Below are positions 13,947 to 21,909 of a DNA stretch of 32,941 nucleotides, piece after piece (position 1 is the stretch's first letter; every line of letters starts with the position of its first letter). The notes beneath the pieces were generated by a model. That model was not told where the DNA came from, did not search any database, and saw only the letters and a program-made list of their open reading frames with translations. The stretch spans positions 1 to 32,941 of the forward strand of contig JAFIES010000067.1 in NCBI GenBank assembly GCA_020832415.1, read 5' to 3'. Both the position numbers and the translations under genes were made by a program. The DNA comes from Balneolaceae bacterium (GTDB taxonomy: Bacteria; Bacteroidota; Rhodothermia; Balneolales; Balneolaceae).

Positions 13947-15503
13947 ATGAATACAGTAAGCGATTTCATTTCCGGCTCGTTTAACCAAAAGACACTTCTC
14001 TCGGGGTTAGGTTTAGATCGCGAAAACTCATTTGTATTATGGTTACTCATTTTTTTTGCAGCACTGCTTGGAGGCGGGTTATACCTGTTTGATGGAAATG
14101 TTCCGCTGGTTGCCGGCATCATCTACTTATCGTTTGTGCTGATTCTGAGTGTACTTCGCTTAGATCTCAGTTTATACCTGTTCATGTTTACGGTCATATT
14201 ATTTGACCAATATGCCATTCCGGGGTTTACTTCATTTACGTTCGATGTTCGGTTTTTTCATAACATTAAAGAGATCCCATATGTGCCCTACATCCACAGT
14301 GGGGTTGTCAGCCCTTTTGAAATACATCTGCTTTTTATAACAGTGGCCTTGCTGATGCATGCCAGCATCAGGCATTCGTTCTCTTTTAAACCAATCCCGG
14401 TTTGGGGTGCCTTTCTGTTTTTCGCCGGCCTGCTCATTTTCTCATTTGTAAATGGCATGCGGGGCGGCGGCGATATAATGGTTGCATTATGGGAGGTTAG
14501 AGCGCTGTTTTATCTCTGCCTGATGTATGTAATAGTGCCTCAAATCCTGGATACAAGGGAGCAGATAACCGCACTTTTTTGGGTTTTTATCATAGGTATC
14601 ACCATAAAAGCATTACAAGGCGTGGCAAAATTTGTAGCCCTGGGTTTTACCACAGGTGGCTTCGATGTACTCACAAATCATGAAGATCCCGTTTTCATGA
14701 TTACAATTTTTATACTTCTTCTGGGCTTTCTTGTTTTCCATACAGGCGGGAAACAGAGAGCATGGCTGCTCATCTCGTTGTTCATTCTGTTTTTGGGCTT
14801 CTATGTAGCTCAGCGAAGAGCAACCTACGCTTCGTTGATGGTATCCATTTCTGCATTTATCGTGCTTCTGCCAACAATCAGGCGCATTCAGTTTTTAAAA
14901 TATTTTCTGCCGGTTTTATTTGTACTTCTGCTCTACGGCGCGGCTTTCTGGAATAACGACGGTACATATGGAAGGCCTGTACAAATGATTAAATCAGGAT
15001 TTGTAGAACCCGATAAGGAGACCAATTTCAGAGACTATTCTTCAAACCTCTATCGTGATAATGAAAATTATAACCTGGCCCGTACTGTGGTTAACAATCC
15101 CGTTCTCGGCACAGGTTTCGGGGTGAAATATGATCAACCCATACCATTAGTTACTATCCGGTTTACGCTTAGCGAATATATTCCCCATAACCAGATTTAC
15201 TGGATCCTGGTAAAAATGGGAGCTGTGGGTTTTTTCGCCTTTTGGTTCTTTTTTAACTGTTTTGCCGCCAAAGGAACACAGCTGTTTATGAGGCTGAAAG
15301 ATCCATTTCTGAAAGCCGTAACACTTGTCGTCATCATTGCAGTAATCAATCAACTGGTTGTCTCCTTTTTTGATCTGCAGCTTACCTACTACAGAAGCAT
15401 GCTTTACCTGGGATGTTTAATGGGCTTGCTTCCAGTGATTAGTCACATCGAATCAGAAGAAAAATCGAGAGAAGATATCGATAACGACGGCTTAGATGAA
15501 TAA
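13947..15503 (+). CDS. Wzy/WaaL-like O-antigen polymerase or ligase
   Basis: Inner-membrane protein of 518 residues with about ten to twelve hydrophobic helices. A large extracytoplasmic loop sits between late helices (about residues 345-415), as in Wzy and WaaL proteins. Near its end are NPVLGTGFG (about 384-392) and PHNQIYWILVKMGAVGFFAF (about 413-432), resembling the conserved HN-x-Y/W region of the Wzy_C/O-antigen ligase family. In this operon, next to Wzx, Wzz-like and Wza-like genes, polymerisation of lipid-linked repeat units is the most likely job; ligation cannot be excluded. Its end overlaps the flippase gene start by 8 bases. Confidence 0.82.
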   Translation: MNTVSDFISGSFNQKTLLSGLGLDRENSFVLWLLIFFAALLGGGLYLFDGNVPLVAGIIYLSFVLILSVLRLDLSLYLFMFTVILFDQYAIPGFTSFTFDVRFFHNIKEIPYVPYIHSGVVSPFEIHLLFITVALLMHASIRHSFSFKPIPVWGAFLFFAGLLIFSFVNGMRGGGDIMVALWEVRALFYLCLMYVIVPQILDTREQITALFWVFIIGITIKALQGVAKFVALGFTTGGFDVLTNHEDPVFMITIFILLLGFLVFHTGGKQRAWLLISLFILFLGFYVAQRRATYASLMVSISAFIVLLPTIRRIQFLKYFLPVLFVLLLYGAAFWNNDGTYGRPVQMIKSGFVEPDKETNFRDYSSNLYRDNENYNLARTVVNNPVLGTGFGVKYDQPIPLVTIRFTLSEYIPHNQIYWILVKMGAVGFFAFWFFFNCFAAKGTQLFMRLKDPFLKAVTLVVIIAVINQLVVSFFDLQLTYYRSMLYLGCLMGLLPVISHIESEEKSREDIDNDGLDE

Positions 15504-16998
15504 GCAGAATACAAATAGCAGCATTGGACAATCCGTTGCGAATAATGTATCAGTTATGTTTGGTGCACAGGTTATTACCTGGGCTTCGAGCTTTCTGCTG
15601 CTTTACTTTTTGCCCAGGTATCTTGGCCCGGAAGATTTTGGGCGGCTCTATCTTGCTCTCTCCATAAAAATGATACTCGGACTGCTCATCGATTTTGGCG
15701 GGAATTATCTCATTCCCAAAGAAGTAGCACGGTCTGAAAGCAAAGGGGCACAGATTTTAAGCAGTTACATCTTATTGCGAATTGCACTTTGGATACTATC
15801 AATCGGGCTTATTCTTCTGATATCGAACCTTCTTGGTTACTCCCGGCATGTTCATCTGCTTATTCTCATACTTATCATAGCCAAACTCTGGGAGGGTGGA
15901 ACTACCGCTTTCAGTGCCTATTTCCAGGGAATTGAAAAGATGAAATACCCCTCAATGGGAACAATTGTTGAAAAAATGTTTGTGGCAATTGTTGCTGTAG
16001 GGGCACTGCTTATGGGTGCCGATTCCATAGGGGTAGCAATTGTGATGACAGTTGGAGCATTTCTGAACCTGGTTGTTATCTATTGGTTTTCCAGAAGGGT
16101 TGTGCGTGTAAGCTACAAATTCGACCCCAAAATTTTCTCACTCCTTCGGTCTGGCATGCCCTTCTTTCTGTTTTCGCTCTTTTCAGTAATCTACTACCGA
16201 ATTGATGCGGTTATGCTTGCTTCAATGACTACGGAAGAAGTTACAGGCTGGTACGGCGGCGCATTTCGATTTTTTGACATTGTAATGGTACTGCCACTAA
16301 TCTATAAAACAGCAATTTTCCCGGTTTTCTCAAGATTATGGGATAATAAAGAGGGGGTTTTAGAGAATACGGTTGGCCAGAGTTTAAGGCTCATGATAGT
16401 ACTCGGTATTCCAACAGCTGCTGTAATTTTTCTGTTTTCAGAATCCATAATTCACTTTTTCATGGGTCTCGCAGAATATGGCCCGTCCGTTATTGTGCTG
16501 AAAATATTTGCCCTCAGCATTCCTGTAATTTTTATCGACATTATTTTGGGAAGTGCATTGATGGGCGCTGCAAACAGGCAACGGGCTTGGGCAGTGATTG
16601 GGCTTTGTGCCATATTCGTCAATGTAACTGCCAACTATATCCTCATTCCTTACGCGCAGTCAATGTTTGCAAATGGAGGGATAGGAGCTGCCATTGCTAC
16701 ACTTATCACTGAGCTCTTTGTAATGGGATTCGCTTTCTTTCTGCTTCCTAAGGGCTATCTGCAATCATTTAAGAGCAGCTACATTTTCAAGCCGGCATTT
16801 GCAACCGTAATTATGATAATTCCGGTACTGACCCTGTTTTTGTTTACAGGTTTGTATTGGATGCTAACCCTTATGCTTGCAGCTGTTTTTTATATCTCTG
16901 CACTACTTCTTTTGAAAACATTTAACCACGAAGAATTGAATTTGATCAAGAGTTTTATTTCAACAAACCAAGAAAAATTAACCCTTTATTTCAGGTGA
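15496..16998 (+). CDS. Wzx-type oligosaccharide flippase
   Basis: Inner-membrane protein of 500 residues with about fourteen hydrophobic helices across its length, of the polysaccharide biosynthesis (MOP/MATE-like) family. The opening NVSVMFGAQVITWASSFLLLYFLPRYLGPEDFGRLYLALS is a typical Wzx first-helix pair with LGPEDFG. Later segments such as YRIDAVMLASMTTEEVTGWYGGAFRFFD (about 233-260) and GMPFFLFSLFSVIYYRID fit the same family. It would flip undecaprenyl-linked repeat units to the periplasm. Translationally coupled to the Wzy-like gene (the ATG lies inside the end of that gene); followed 7 bases later by a GT4 gene. Confidence 0.9.
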   Translation: MNKQNTNSSIGQSVANNVSVMFGAQVITWASSFLLLYFLPRYLGPEDFGRLYLALSIKMILGLLIDFGGNYLIPKEVARSESKGAQILSSYILLRIALWILSIGLILLISNLLGYSRHVHLLILILIIAKLWEGGTTAFSAYFQGIEKMKYPSMGTIVEKMFVAIVAVGALLMGADSIGVAIVMTVGAFLNLVVIYWFSRRVVRVSYKFDPKIFSLLRSGMPFFLFSLFSVIYYRIDAVMLASMTTEEVTGWYGGAFRFFDIVMVLPLIYKTAIFPVFSRLWDNKEGVLENTVGQSLRLMIVLGIPTAAVIFLFSESIIHFFMGLAEYGPSVIVLKIFALSIPVIFIDIILGSALMGAANRQRAWAVIGLCAIFVNVTANYILIPYAQSMFANGGIGAAIATLITELFVMGFAFFLLPKGYLQSFKSSYIFKPAFATVIMIIPVLTLFLFTGLYWMLTLMLAAVFYISALLLLKTFNHEELNLIKSFISTNQEKLTLYFR

Positions 16999-17005
16999 AG
17001 TCCCC

Positions 17006-18253
17006 ATGAAAGTTCTATATTTTATTCCATACAGTCCTGCAAATCCCACCTTTGGCGGATCTTTACGTATCTATCATATTCTGGACCATTTGTGCAGCAA
17101 CCACGATGTTACCGTTGCGGGCTTTAGCACACCCGATGAGGAAAGAGAGTTATTAAAAAACTTTCCTGTATTAGAGGGGAAAACCCACTTCGTGCAGGAC
17201 CCCTATATGAACTCTTCCAGATATCGAATCCTACTCAAATCGATCTTTAGTTCTCATAGCCTTTGGTACCAGTGTACAAGGTCAGCAGAGCTTCAGCAGA
17301 TATTAGATCGCTTATTAGAAAACGACACCTACGATGTAATCCAGTCTGAATTTCCGGTAATGGGAATGTACCGGTTCAATAGCACCGCTGTTAAAATTAT
17401 TGATTCACACAATGTTGAGTATGACAATTTTAAGCGTATGGCAAAGGTTAAAAATCCTCTGAAAAAACTGTTCTACCATCTGGAATCGTACAAATTTTAT
17501 AAGGAGGAGACAGCCGCATGCCGGGAACAGAGTGCACTATTTGTATGCAGCGAAAGAGACATCTCAATACTTGATAAATCGGTTCCAGGAGTACCCAAAT
17601 ACCTGATTCCGAACGGGGTTGATGAAGAGTATTTTTACCCGACCAAAACTACTCCTAAGCCGCATTCACTGGTATTTGTAGGTATGATGAAATATGTACC
17701 CAATTACGATGGAATAAATTTTTTCCTGGATGAGATCTTCCCCAAAATTTTAGCTCTTTTTCCCGAAACAACAATAACCATTGTAGGCAAGAATGCACCA
17801 TCTTCTATAACGCGAAGAGCAAATAAAAATATCATCATAACGGGATTTGTGGATGATACCCGTCCATATATGCATGAAGCTTCTGTGTATGTGGTGCCAT
17901 TGCGAATGGGCGGAGGAACCCGGCTCAAAATTATGGAAACCCTTGCATCAAAAATTCCGCTGGTAACAACAAGTATTGGTTGCGAAGGCATTGATGTTGA
18001 ACATAGAAAACATGCTTTAATAGCCGATACACCGGAAGATTTTGCTAACGCTGTTTTAGAACTGTTTGTAAATAATGAGCTTTGCAAAAAACTCACAGAA
18101 GCGGGCTATGACCTGGTGATGGAAAAGTACCGCTGGAAAAGTATAGGGAAAGAGATGGATCGTGCTTATAAAGAATTGACCGGCTCAAAAACTGATGGAG
18201 CCACTGATGATGCAGACCGGATGAAGTATGAAGCCAACGGAATTTATAAATAA
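17006..18253 (+). CDS. GT4-family glycosyltransferase
   Basis: Cytosolic GT-B-fold glycosyltransferase of 415 residues, preceded by an AGGTGA Shine-Dalgarno at about 16993-16998. The N-terminal half has IPYSPANPTFGGSLRIYHIL and the DSHNVEYDNF motif (about 131-140). The C-terminal half carries GVDEEYFYP, LVFVGMMKYVPNYDGINFF and a nucleotide-sugar-binding segment, MGGGTRLKIMETLASKIPLV (about 302-321) with the conserved Glu. The layout resembles the stp1-like sugar transferases of exosortase/EpsH-type EPS clusters. Donor and acceptor are unknown. The last 25 residues are polar and probably disordered. Confidence 0.87.
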   Translation: MKVLYFIPYSPANPTFGGSLRIYHILDHLCSNHDVTVAGFSTPDEERELLKNFPVLEGKTHFVQDPYMNSSRYRILLKSIFSSHSLWYQCTRSAELQQILDRLLENDTYDVIQSEFPVMGMYRFNSTAVKIIDSHNVEYDNFKRMAKVKNPLKKLFYHLESYKFYKEETAACREQSALFVCSERDISILDKSVPGVPKYLIPNGVDEEYFYPTKTTPKPHSLVFVGMMKYVPNYDGINFFLDEIFPKILALFPETTITIVGKNAPSSITRRANKNIIITGFVDDTRPYMHEASVYVVPLRMGGGTRLKIMETLASKIPLVTTSIGCEGIDVEHRKHALIADTPEDFANAVLELFVNNELCKKLTEAGYDLVMEKYRWKSIGKEMDRAYKELTGSKTDGATDDADRMKYEANGIYK

Positions 18254-18277
18254 AAAAGTAAACCAGATGGTGCTAAA

Positions 18278-19600
18278 ATGCACAATGAATCGGAGATACT
18301 ATTTACGAAAGATGAAGTTTTAGAACAGAACACACAAAAAAAGGCACTCTTTACAACCCGCATATTCAGGCAACCCGGTGCATTAAACCAGTTGTATTGG
18401 GATTGGAATGAACTGGCTGAAAAGTCGGGTCAGCTTATGTATATGTCGCCGGATTGGGCTGGTAGCTGGTGGAAGCACTTTGGGCAGAATAAAAAGCGTT
18501 CACTGTTCATAATTACCGCGCATGATAACGGAAAACTGGTGGCGATTTTTCCATTTTTTAAAGGTGTTACCACAATCGCCGGAAAAATTATTGAGCAACG
18601 GCTTCAACTCATCGGCAGCGGCGGTAACCGGAATGAACAGTGGGGTTTTTCAGATAATTACGGAATCAGTGATTTTCTTGATTTTATTGTTGACCCTGAT
18701 TACAGCGAGCAGATTGCTGAGCTTTTTACATCGCTGCTAAGTAATTCTGAACTCTCCGGCTATCGCATTATTCTCAACGAGGCACGAGAGGATAGTTATA
18801 TCAAAAAGTTCATTTATCCAATATTGGTAAAGCAAAAATGGCCGATTGATACAGAGAAAACGGATATCTGCCCATTTATTGATCTCACACAGGCGGACAA
18901 TCTCCTCACTTTTGTTGATCAGTGCAAGTCTAACGCGAGGCGAAGATTCAGGCAGATTTTCAGAGCTGAGGGGCCTGAAAAAGAATATCTGTTTCAGGAA
19001 GCCAGGACAGTAGCTGAGGTTGAAGTGATGACTGATAGCCTTATGGAATTGCACCAAAAACGATGGAATGATGTTGGTTTCCCCGGGGCATTTCACGATA
19101 AAAGGTTCAGGAATTTTTTCAAAGAAATTGTGTTAAGCGCACATAAAAAAAACCAGCTATGGCTTAAACAGGCAAATGATAGTAAGGGTGTTTGTGCGGT
19201 GAGAGCTCTGCTGTTACATAATGGAAGATATTATGATTTCATGAGTGGTTATGATGATGATAGCCCATCCGCAAAATTTCGACCTGGAATTGCCTTGCTG
19301 TTAAATCTTATCAATGAATCATTTAGTAAAAATGTAACTACAATAGAGCTTTTGAGAGGAGAAGAAGGGTATAAATATGACTTCACCCAAAAAGAAATAA
19401 CTAACTGGAAAATTACCATTCCTGCACAGCCTAAGAACAGATCAGATATCATTTTATCTATGATGATTCATTTTTACTCAATTTTGTACAAGTACTACCA
19501 ACGTGAAGTTACTCTGTTGAAAGTACAACAGAACAAAGAAGGTTTTTTTAAAATGATTTGGGGATACCTGAATTTTCGGATAAAGAGTATTAGAAATTAG
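18278..19600 (+). CDS. CelD/BcsL-type (Acetyltransf_6) GNAT acyltransferase
   Basis: Cytosolic protein of 440 residues with the double GNAT-like architecture of the CelD/FemAB-related family found in cellulose and EPS loci. Typical segments are MYMSPDWAGSWWKHFG (about 48-63), SNARRRFRQIFR (about 213-224), MELHQKRWNDVGFPGAFHDKRF (about 256-277) and the C-terminal LLRGEEGYKYDF (about 364-375). The family is thought to transfer acyl or aminoacyl groups to sugar precursors or lipid-linked sugars. It is a paralogue of the 423-residue protein at 31503-32774, sharing LHQ...W...GFPG and the final RG-E-YK motif. Last gene before a 227-bp spacer with a second sigma-54 promoter; I see no clear terminator after it. 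Confidence 0.82.
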   Translation: MHNESEILFTKDEVLEQNTQKKALFTTRIFRQPGALNQLYWDWNELAEKSGQLMYMSPDWAGSWWKHFGQNKKRSLFIITAHDNGKLVAIFPFFKGVTTIAGKIIEQRLQLIGSGGNRNEQWGFSDNYGISDFLDFIVDPDYSEQIAELFTSLLSNSELSGYRIILNEAREDSYIKKFIYPILVKQKWPIDTEKTDICPFIDLTQADNLLTFVDQCKSNARRRFRQIFRAEGPEKEYLFQEARTVAEVEVMTDSLMELHQKRWNDVGFPGAFHDKRFRNFFKEIVLSAHKKNQLWLKQANDSKGVCAVRALLLHNGRYYDFMSGYDDDSPSAKFRPGIALLLNLINESFSKNVTTIELLRGEEGYKYDFTQKEITNWKITIPAQPKNRSDIILSMMIHFYSILYKYYQREVTLLKVQQNKEGFFKMIWGYLNFRIKSIRN

Positions 19601-19763
19601 CCTTAGAAGGAAGAATCAAATCGTAAAAAAATTACACGAATTCATTTAAGGAGGGATTTTTTGCCACAATTGTGAATCAGAATTTCACCGGGATAATTAA
19701 ATAAAGCCCTTCTGATTAAAGAGATCTGCATAAAACGGTTTAACAAGAGAAAATTACCGAAGG

Positions 19764-19779
19764 TGGCACACTTGTTGCA
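19764..19779 (+). promoter_or_regulatory. Sigma-54 (-24/-12) promoter of the deacetylase-GT4-GH9-GT2 genes
   Basis: TGGCACACTTGTTGCA matches the sigma-54 consensus TGGCAC-R-N4-TTGCA completely, with GG and GC spaced by 10 bases. It lies 48 bp upstream of the GTG at 19828, in a 227-bp spacer. About 90 bp further upstream is a 10-bp palindrome, CACAATTGTG (19665-19674), in the usual range for an activator site; that role is a guess. Confidence 0.82.
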
Positions 19780-19827
19780 ATCATACTATTAACCAACAGA
19801 GACAGAGAATACATTTAATAGCATGAT

Positions 19828-20697
19828 GTGAGAGAAAAAGAAAAAACATATAAAATTAAAGTGCTGATGTATCACCGGATTGTTCAGGAGTTACCGGAAA
19901 AATACAACCACTGGCACTACGTAACCGTCGCTGAATTTCGGAAACAATTAAAACTGATTGACAGCCTTGGGTATACGCCCATAACATTTACAGATTACCA
20001 GCTATACAAAGAGGACAAACTAACACTTCCTTCTAAACCAATTATTCTGACATTTGATGATGGCTACATGGATACCTTCGAAAATGCCATTCCGATAATG
20101 AAAGAGATGGGTATGAAGGGTGTGGTATTCGTAATAGGTAACAGAAAATTAAAGAGAGCTAAATGGGATGAAAGAGATGAAGAAGACATATGCCCCTTAA
20201 TGACGGACAAGCAGATACAGATCGCCAAAAAACTGGGATTTGAAATTGGCTCTCACACTATGCGGCATGTTGCACTTTCTGAACTCTCTGATCTTGAAGC
20301 AAGTTACACCATCCGAAAATCGAAAGAAGTGATTGAATCTGTTTTACAAGAGCCCATCCACAGTTTTGCATATCCATATGGCAAATTCGATAAACGAATA
20401 GAGCAAATTGTTTCTGAATCAGGCTATTTATTTGCCTGCGGAGTATACACAGGTTCGCCAAAATTTGGGGAAACGATGTATGATTTCAGAAGGCTTGCGA
20501 TCAATCAACACACCAGTATTCAATCTTTCATGCTTAAACTGATCACCCCCTATCAATATGTAGAGTGGCTTTATCATCAAATAAAATCGTTCAAGAAAAA
20601 ATCGAATGATGAACACTCAATGATAGAGAGTCCCGTCAGTATGCGCAGAAATGGAGATAGTAAATACTCAAAGGAATTTCATGAACACAATGCATAA
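19828..20697 (+). CDS. NodB-type (CE4) polysaccharide deacetylase
   Basis: Metal-dependent deacetylase fold, 289 residues. NodB motifs are intact: LTFDDGY (74-80, Asp77 catalytic base and Asp78 metal ligand), SHTMRH (142-147, His143 and His147 metal ligands) and SFAYPYG (179-185). The start is a GTG; an in-frame TAG lies two codons upstream, so no earlier start is possible. No signal peptide or membrane helix is seen, so it may act in the cytoplasm on a lipid-linked sugar, unlike periplasmic PgaB. It resembles the deacetylases of exosortase-associated EPS loci. First gene after the second sigma-54 promoter. Confidence 0.88.
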   Translation: MREKEKTYKIKVLMYHRIVQELPEKYNHWHYVTVAEFRKQLKLIDSLGYTPITFTDYQLYKEDKLTLPSKPIILTFDDGYMDTFENAIPIMKEMGMKGVVFVIGNRKLKRAKWDERDEEDICPLMTDKQIQIAKKLGFEIGSHTMRHVALSELSDLEASYTIRKSKEVIESVLQEPIHSFAYPYGKFDKRIEQIVSESGYLFACGVYTGSPKFGETMYDFRRLAINQHTSIQSFMLKLITPYQYVEWLYHQIKSFKKKSNDEHSMIESPVSMRRNGDSKYSKEFHEHNA

Positions 20698-21865
20698 TGG
20701 AATTTCTAAGTCAAACATTGAAAAACCGGATACGTTGAAAACACTTTACATCATATCAAAAGGGATGAATAAGTTTTCAGATTTGAAAATGAAGCAACTG
20801 GAAGAAAACAATGAAATTCCAAGAGCCTCACTTCTTGATAACGCAATTACAGCCGAGCTTTTAGACGAACGATATTTACGGGAAAAATCTCCGGGTTTTC
20901 GAAAATTTTTATACAAGTTTCTGCCTGTAAGCTTATCACAACTGATTGAAGCGATCATCATATTAAAAAACTATGATGTGATTTTATCGCACAAGGAGAA
21001 AGTAGGCCTGCCCCTTGCTTTATGGATGAAGGTTTTCAAAATCAGTAAACCTCACATAATTATTATTTCCAGAATTACTTCTGTGGATGAAAAAAAATCC
21101 CGGCAAAAAATGTGGTTTTTTGAAAAGACAAAAGATTCCATTTCCAAGTTTATTATCTGGTCGTCTTCGCAGCGCAAAATTGCCATAAAAGAGCTTGGTA
21201 TACCCCCTGAAAAGATGATTCTTGTAAAGCGCGGAATTGACCAAAAGTTCTGGAAGGGTCAAAACAGGCAAACCGATATGATCTGCTCAGTAGGGATGGA
21301 GGCACGGGATTACCCAACTCTGATTGATGCATTGCGCCCACTCGAGATTCCATGCCACATTGCAGCAGGAGTAGCAAGAGGTGAAATATTCAACACCATA
21401 AAAAGGCTGCACAGTGTAAAGGATTTACCTGATTTCATAACCGTTGGCAAAAAAAAACCATCAGAATTGCGTGAACTGTATGCCCGTTCACGGTTTGTAG
21501 TGATTCCACTTCTTCCCTCTGATTCTGACAACGGGCTAACAACGATACTCGAATCGATGGCAATGGGCAAAACGGTTATTTGTACAAAAACGGATGGTCA
21601 GATCGATGTAATTCAGGATGGAGTTACCGGTATTTTAGTGCCCCAGGGCGATGTTAAGGCGATGCAGGCTGCCATTTTCGATCTGTGGAACGATCCCGAA
21701 CGTTGTGCAGAAATGGGCAGCAGAGCCCGTGTCTACATAGAAGAGACTCACAATATCGAACAGTTTGTGGAGAGTATTAAAAATGAAATTGAAACTACTT
21801 TAAATGGCAAACACTGGAATTTAAATGGTGTCTCTCATAAAAAGCTTTCAAAATTTAAAGCGTAA
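20681..21865 (+). CDS. GT4-family glycosyltransferase
   Basis: Cytosolic GT-B glycosyltransferase. I chose the ATG at 20681 (394 residues) because AAAGGAA sits just upstream; the frame is open back to an ATG at 20651. The gene overlaps the end of the deacetylase gene by 17 bases. The C-terminal domain holds CSVGMEARDYPTLIDAL, ELYARSRFVVIPLLPSDSDN and GLTTILESMAMGKTVICT, where the Glu of ILES is the expected donor-binding residue; then come TDGQIDVIQDGVTGILVPQGD. The N-terminal half is less conserved but includes DVILSHKEKVGLPLAL and a lysine-rich WSSSQRKIAIKELGIPPEKM. Donor and acceptor are unknown. Confidence 0.86.
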   Translation: MNTMHNGISKSNIEKPDTLKTLYIISKGMNKFSDLKMKQLEENNEIPRASLLDNAITAELLDERYLREKSPGFRKFLYKFLPVSLSQLIEAIIILKNYDVILSHKEKVGLPLALWMKVFKISKPHIIIISRITSVDEKKSRQKMWFFEKTKDSISKFIIWSSSQRKIAIKELGIPPEKMILVKRGIDQKFWKGQNRQTDMICSVGMEARDYPTLIDALRPLEIPCHIAAGVARGEIFNTIKRLHSVKDLPDFITVGKKKPSELRELYARSRFVVIPLLPSDSDNGLTTILESMAMGKTVICTKTDGQIDVIQDGVTGILVPQGDVKAMQAAIFDLWNDPERCAEMGSRARVYIEETHNIEQFVESIKNEIETTLNGKHWNLNGVSHKKLSKFKA

Positions 21866-21909
21866 TTCAAATAAGAAGTATTTAAAAATTATTTCATTAT
21901 GGTGATAGT

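Noticed and set aside
17704-18096. 130-residue minus-strand frame within the GT4 gene
   Set aside because: Antisense shadow of the conserved donor-binding half of the glycosyltransferase.
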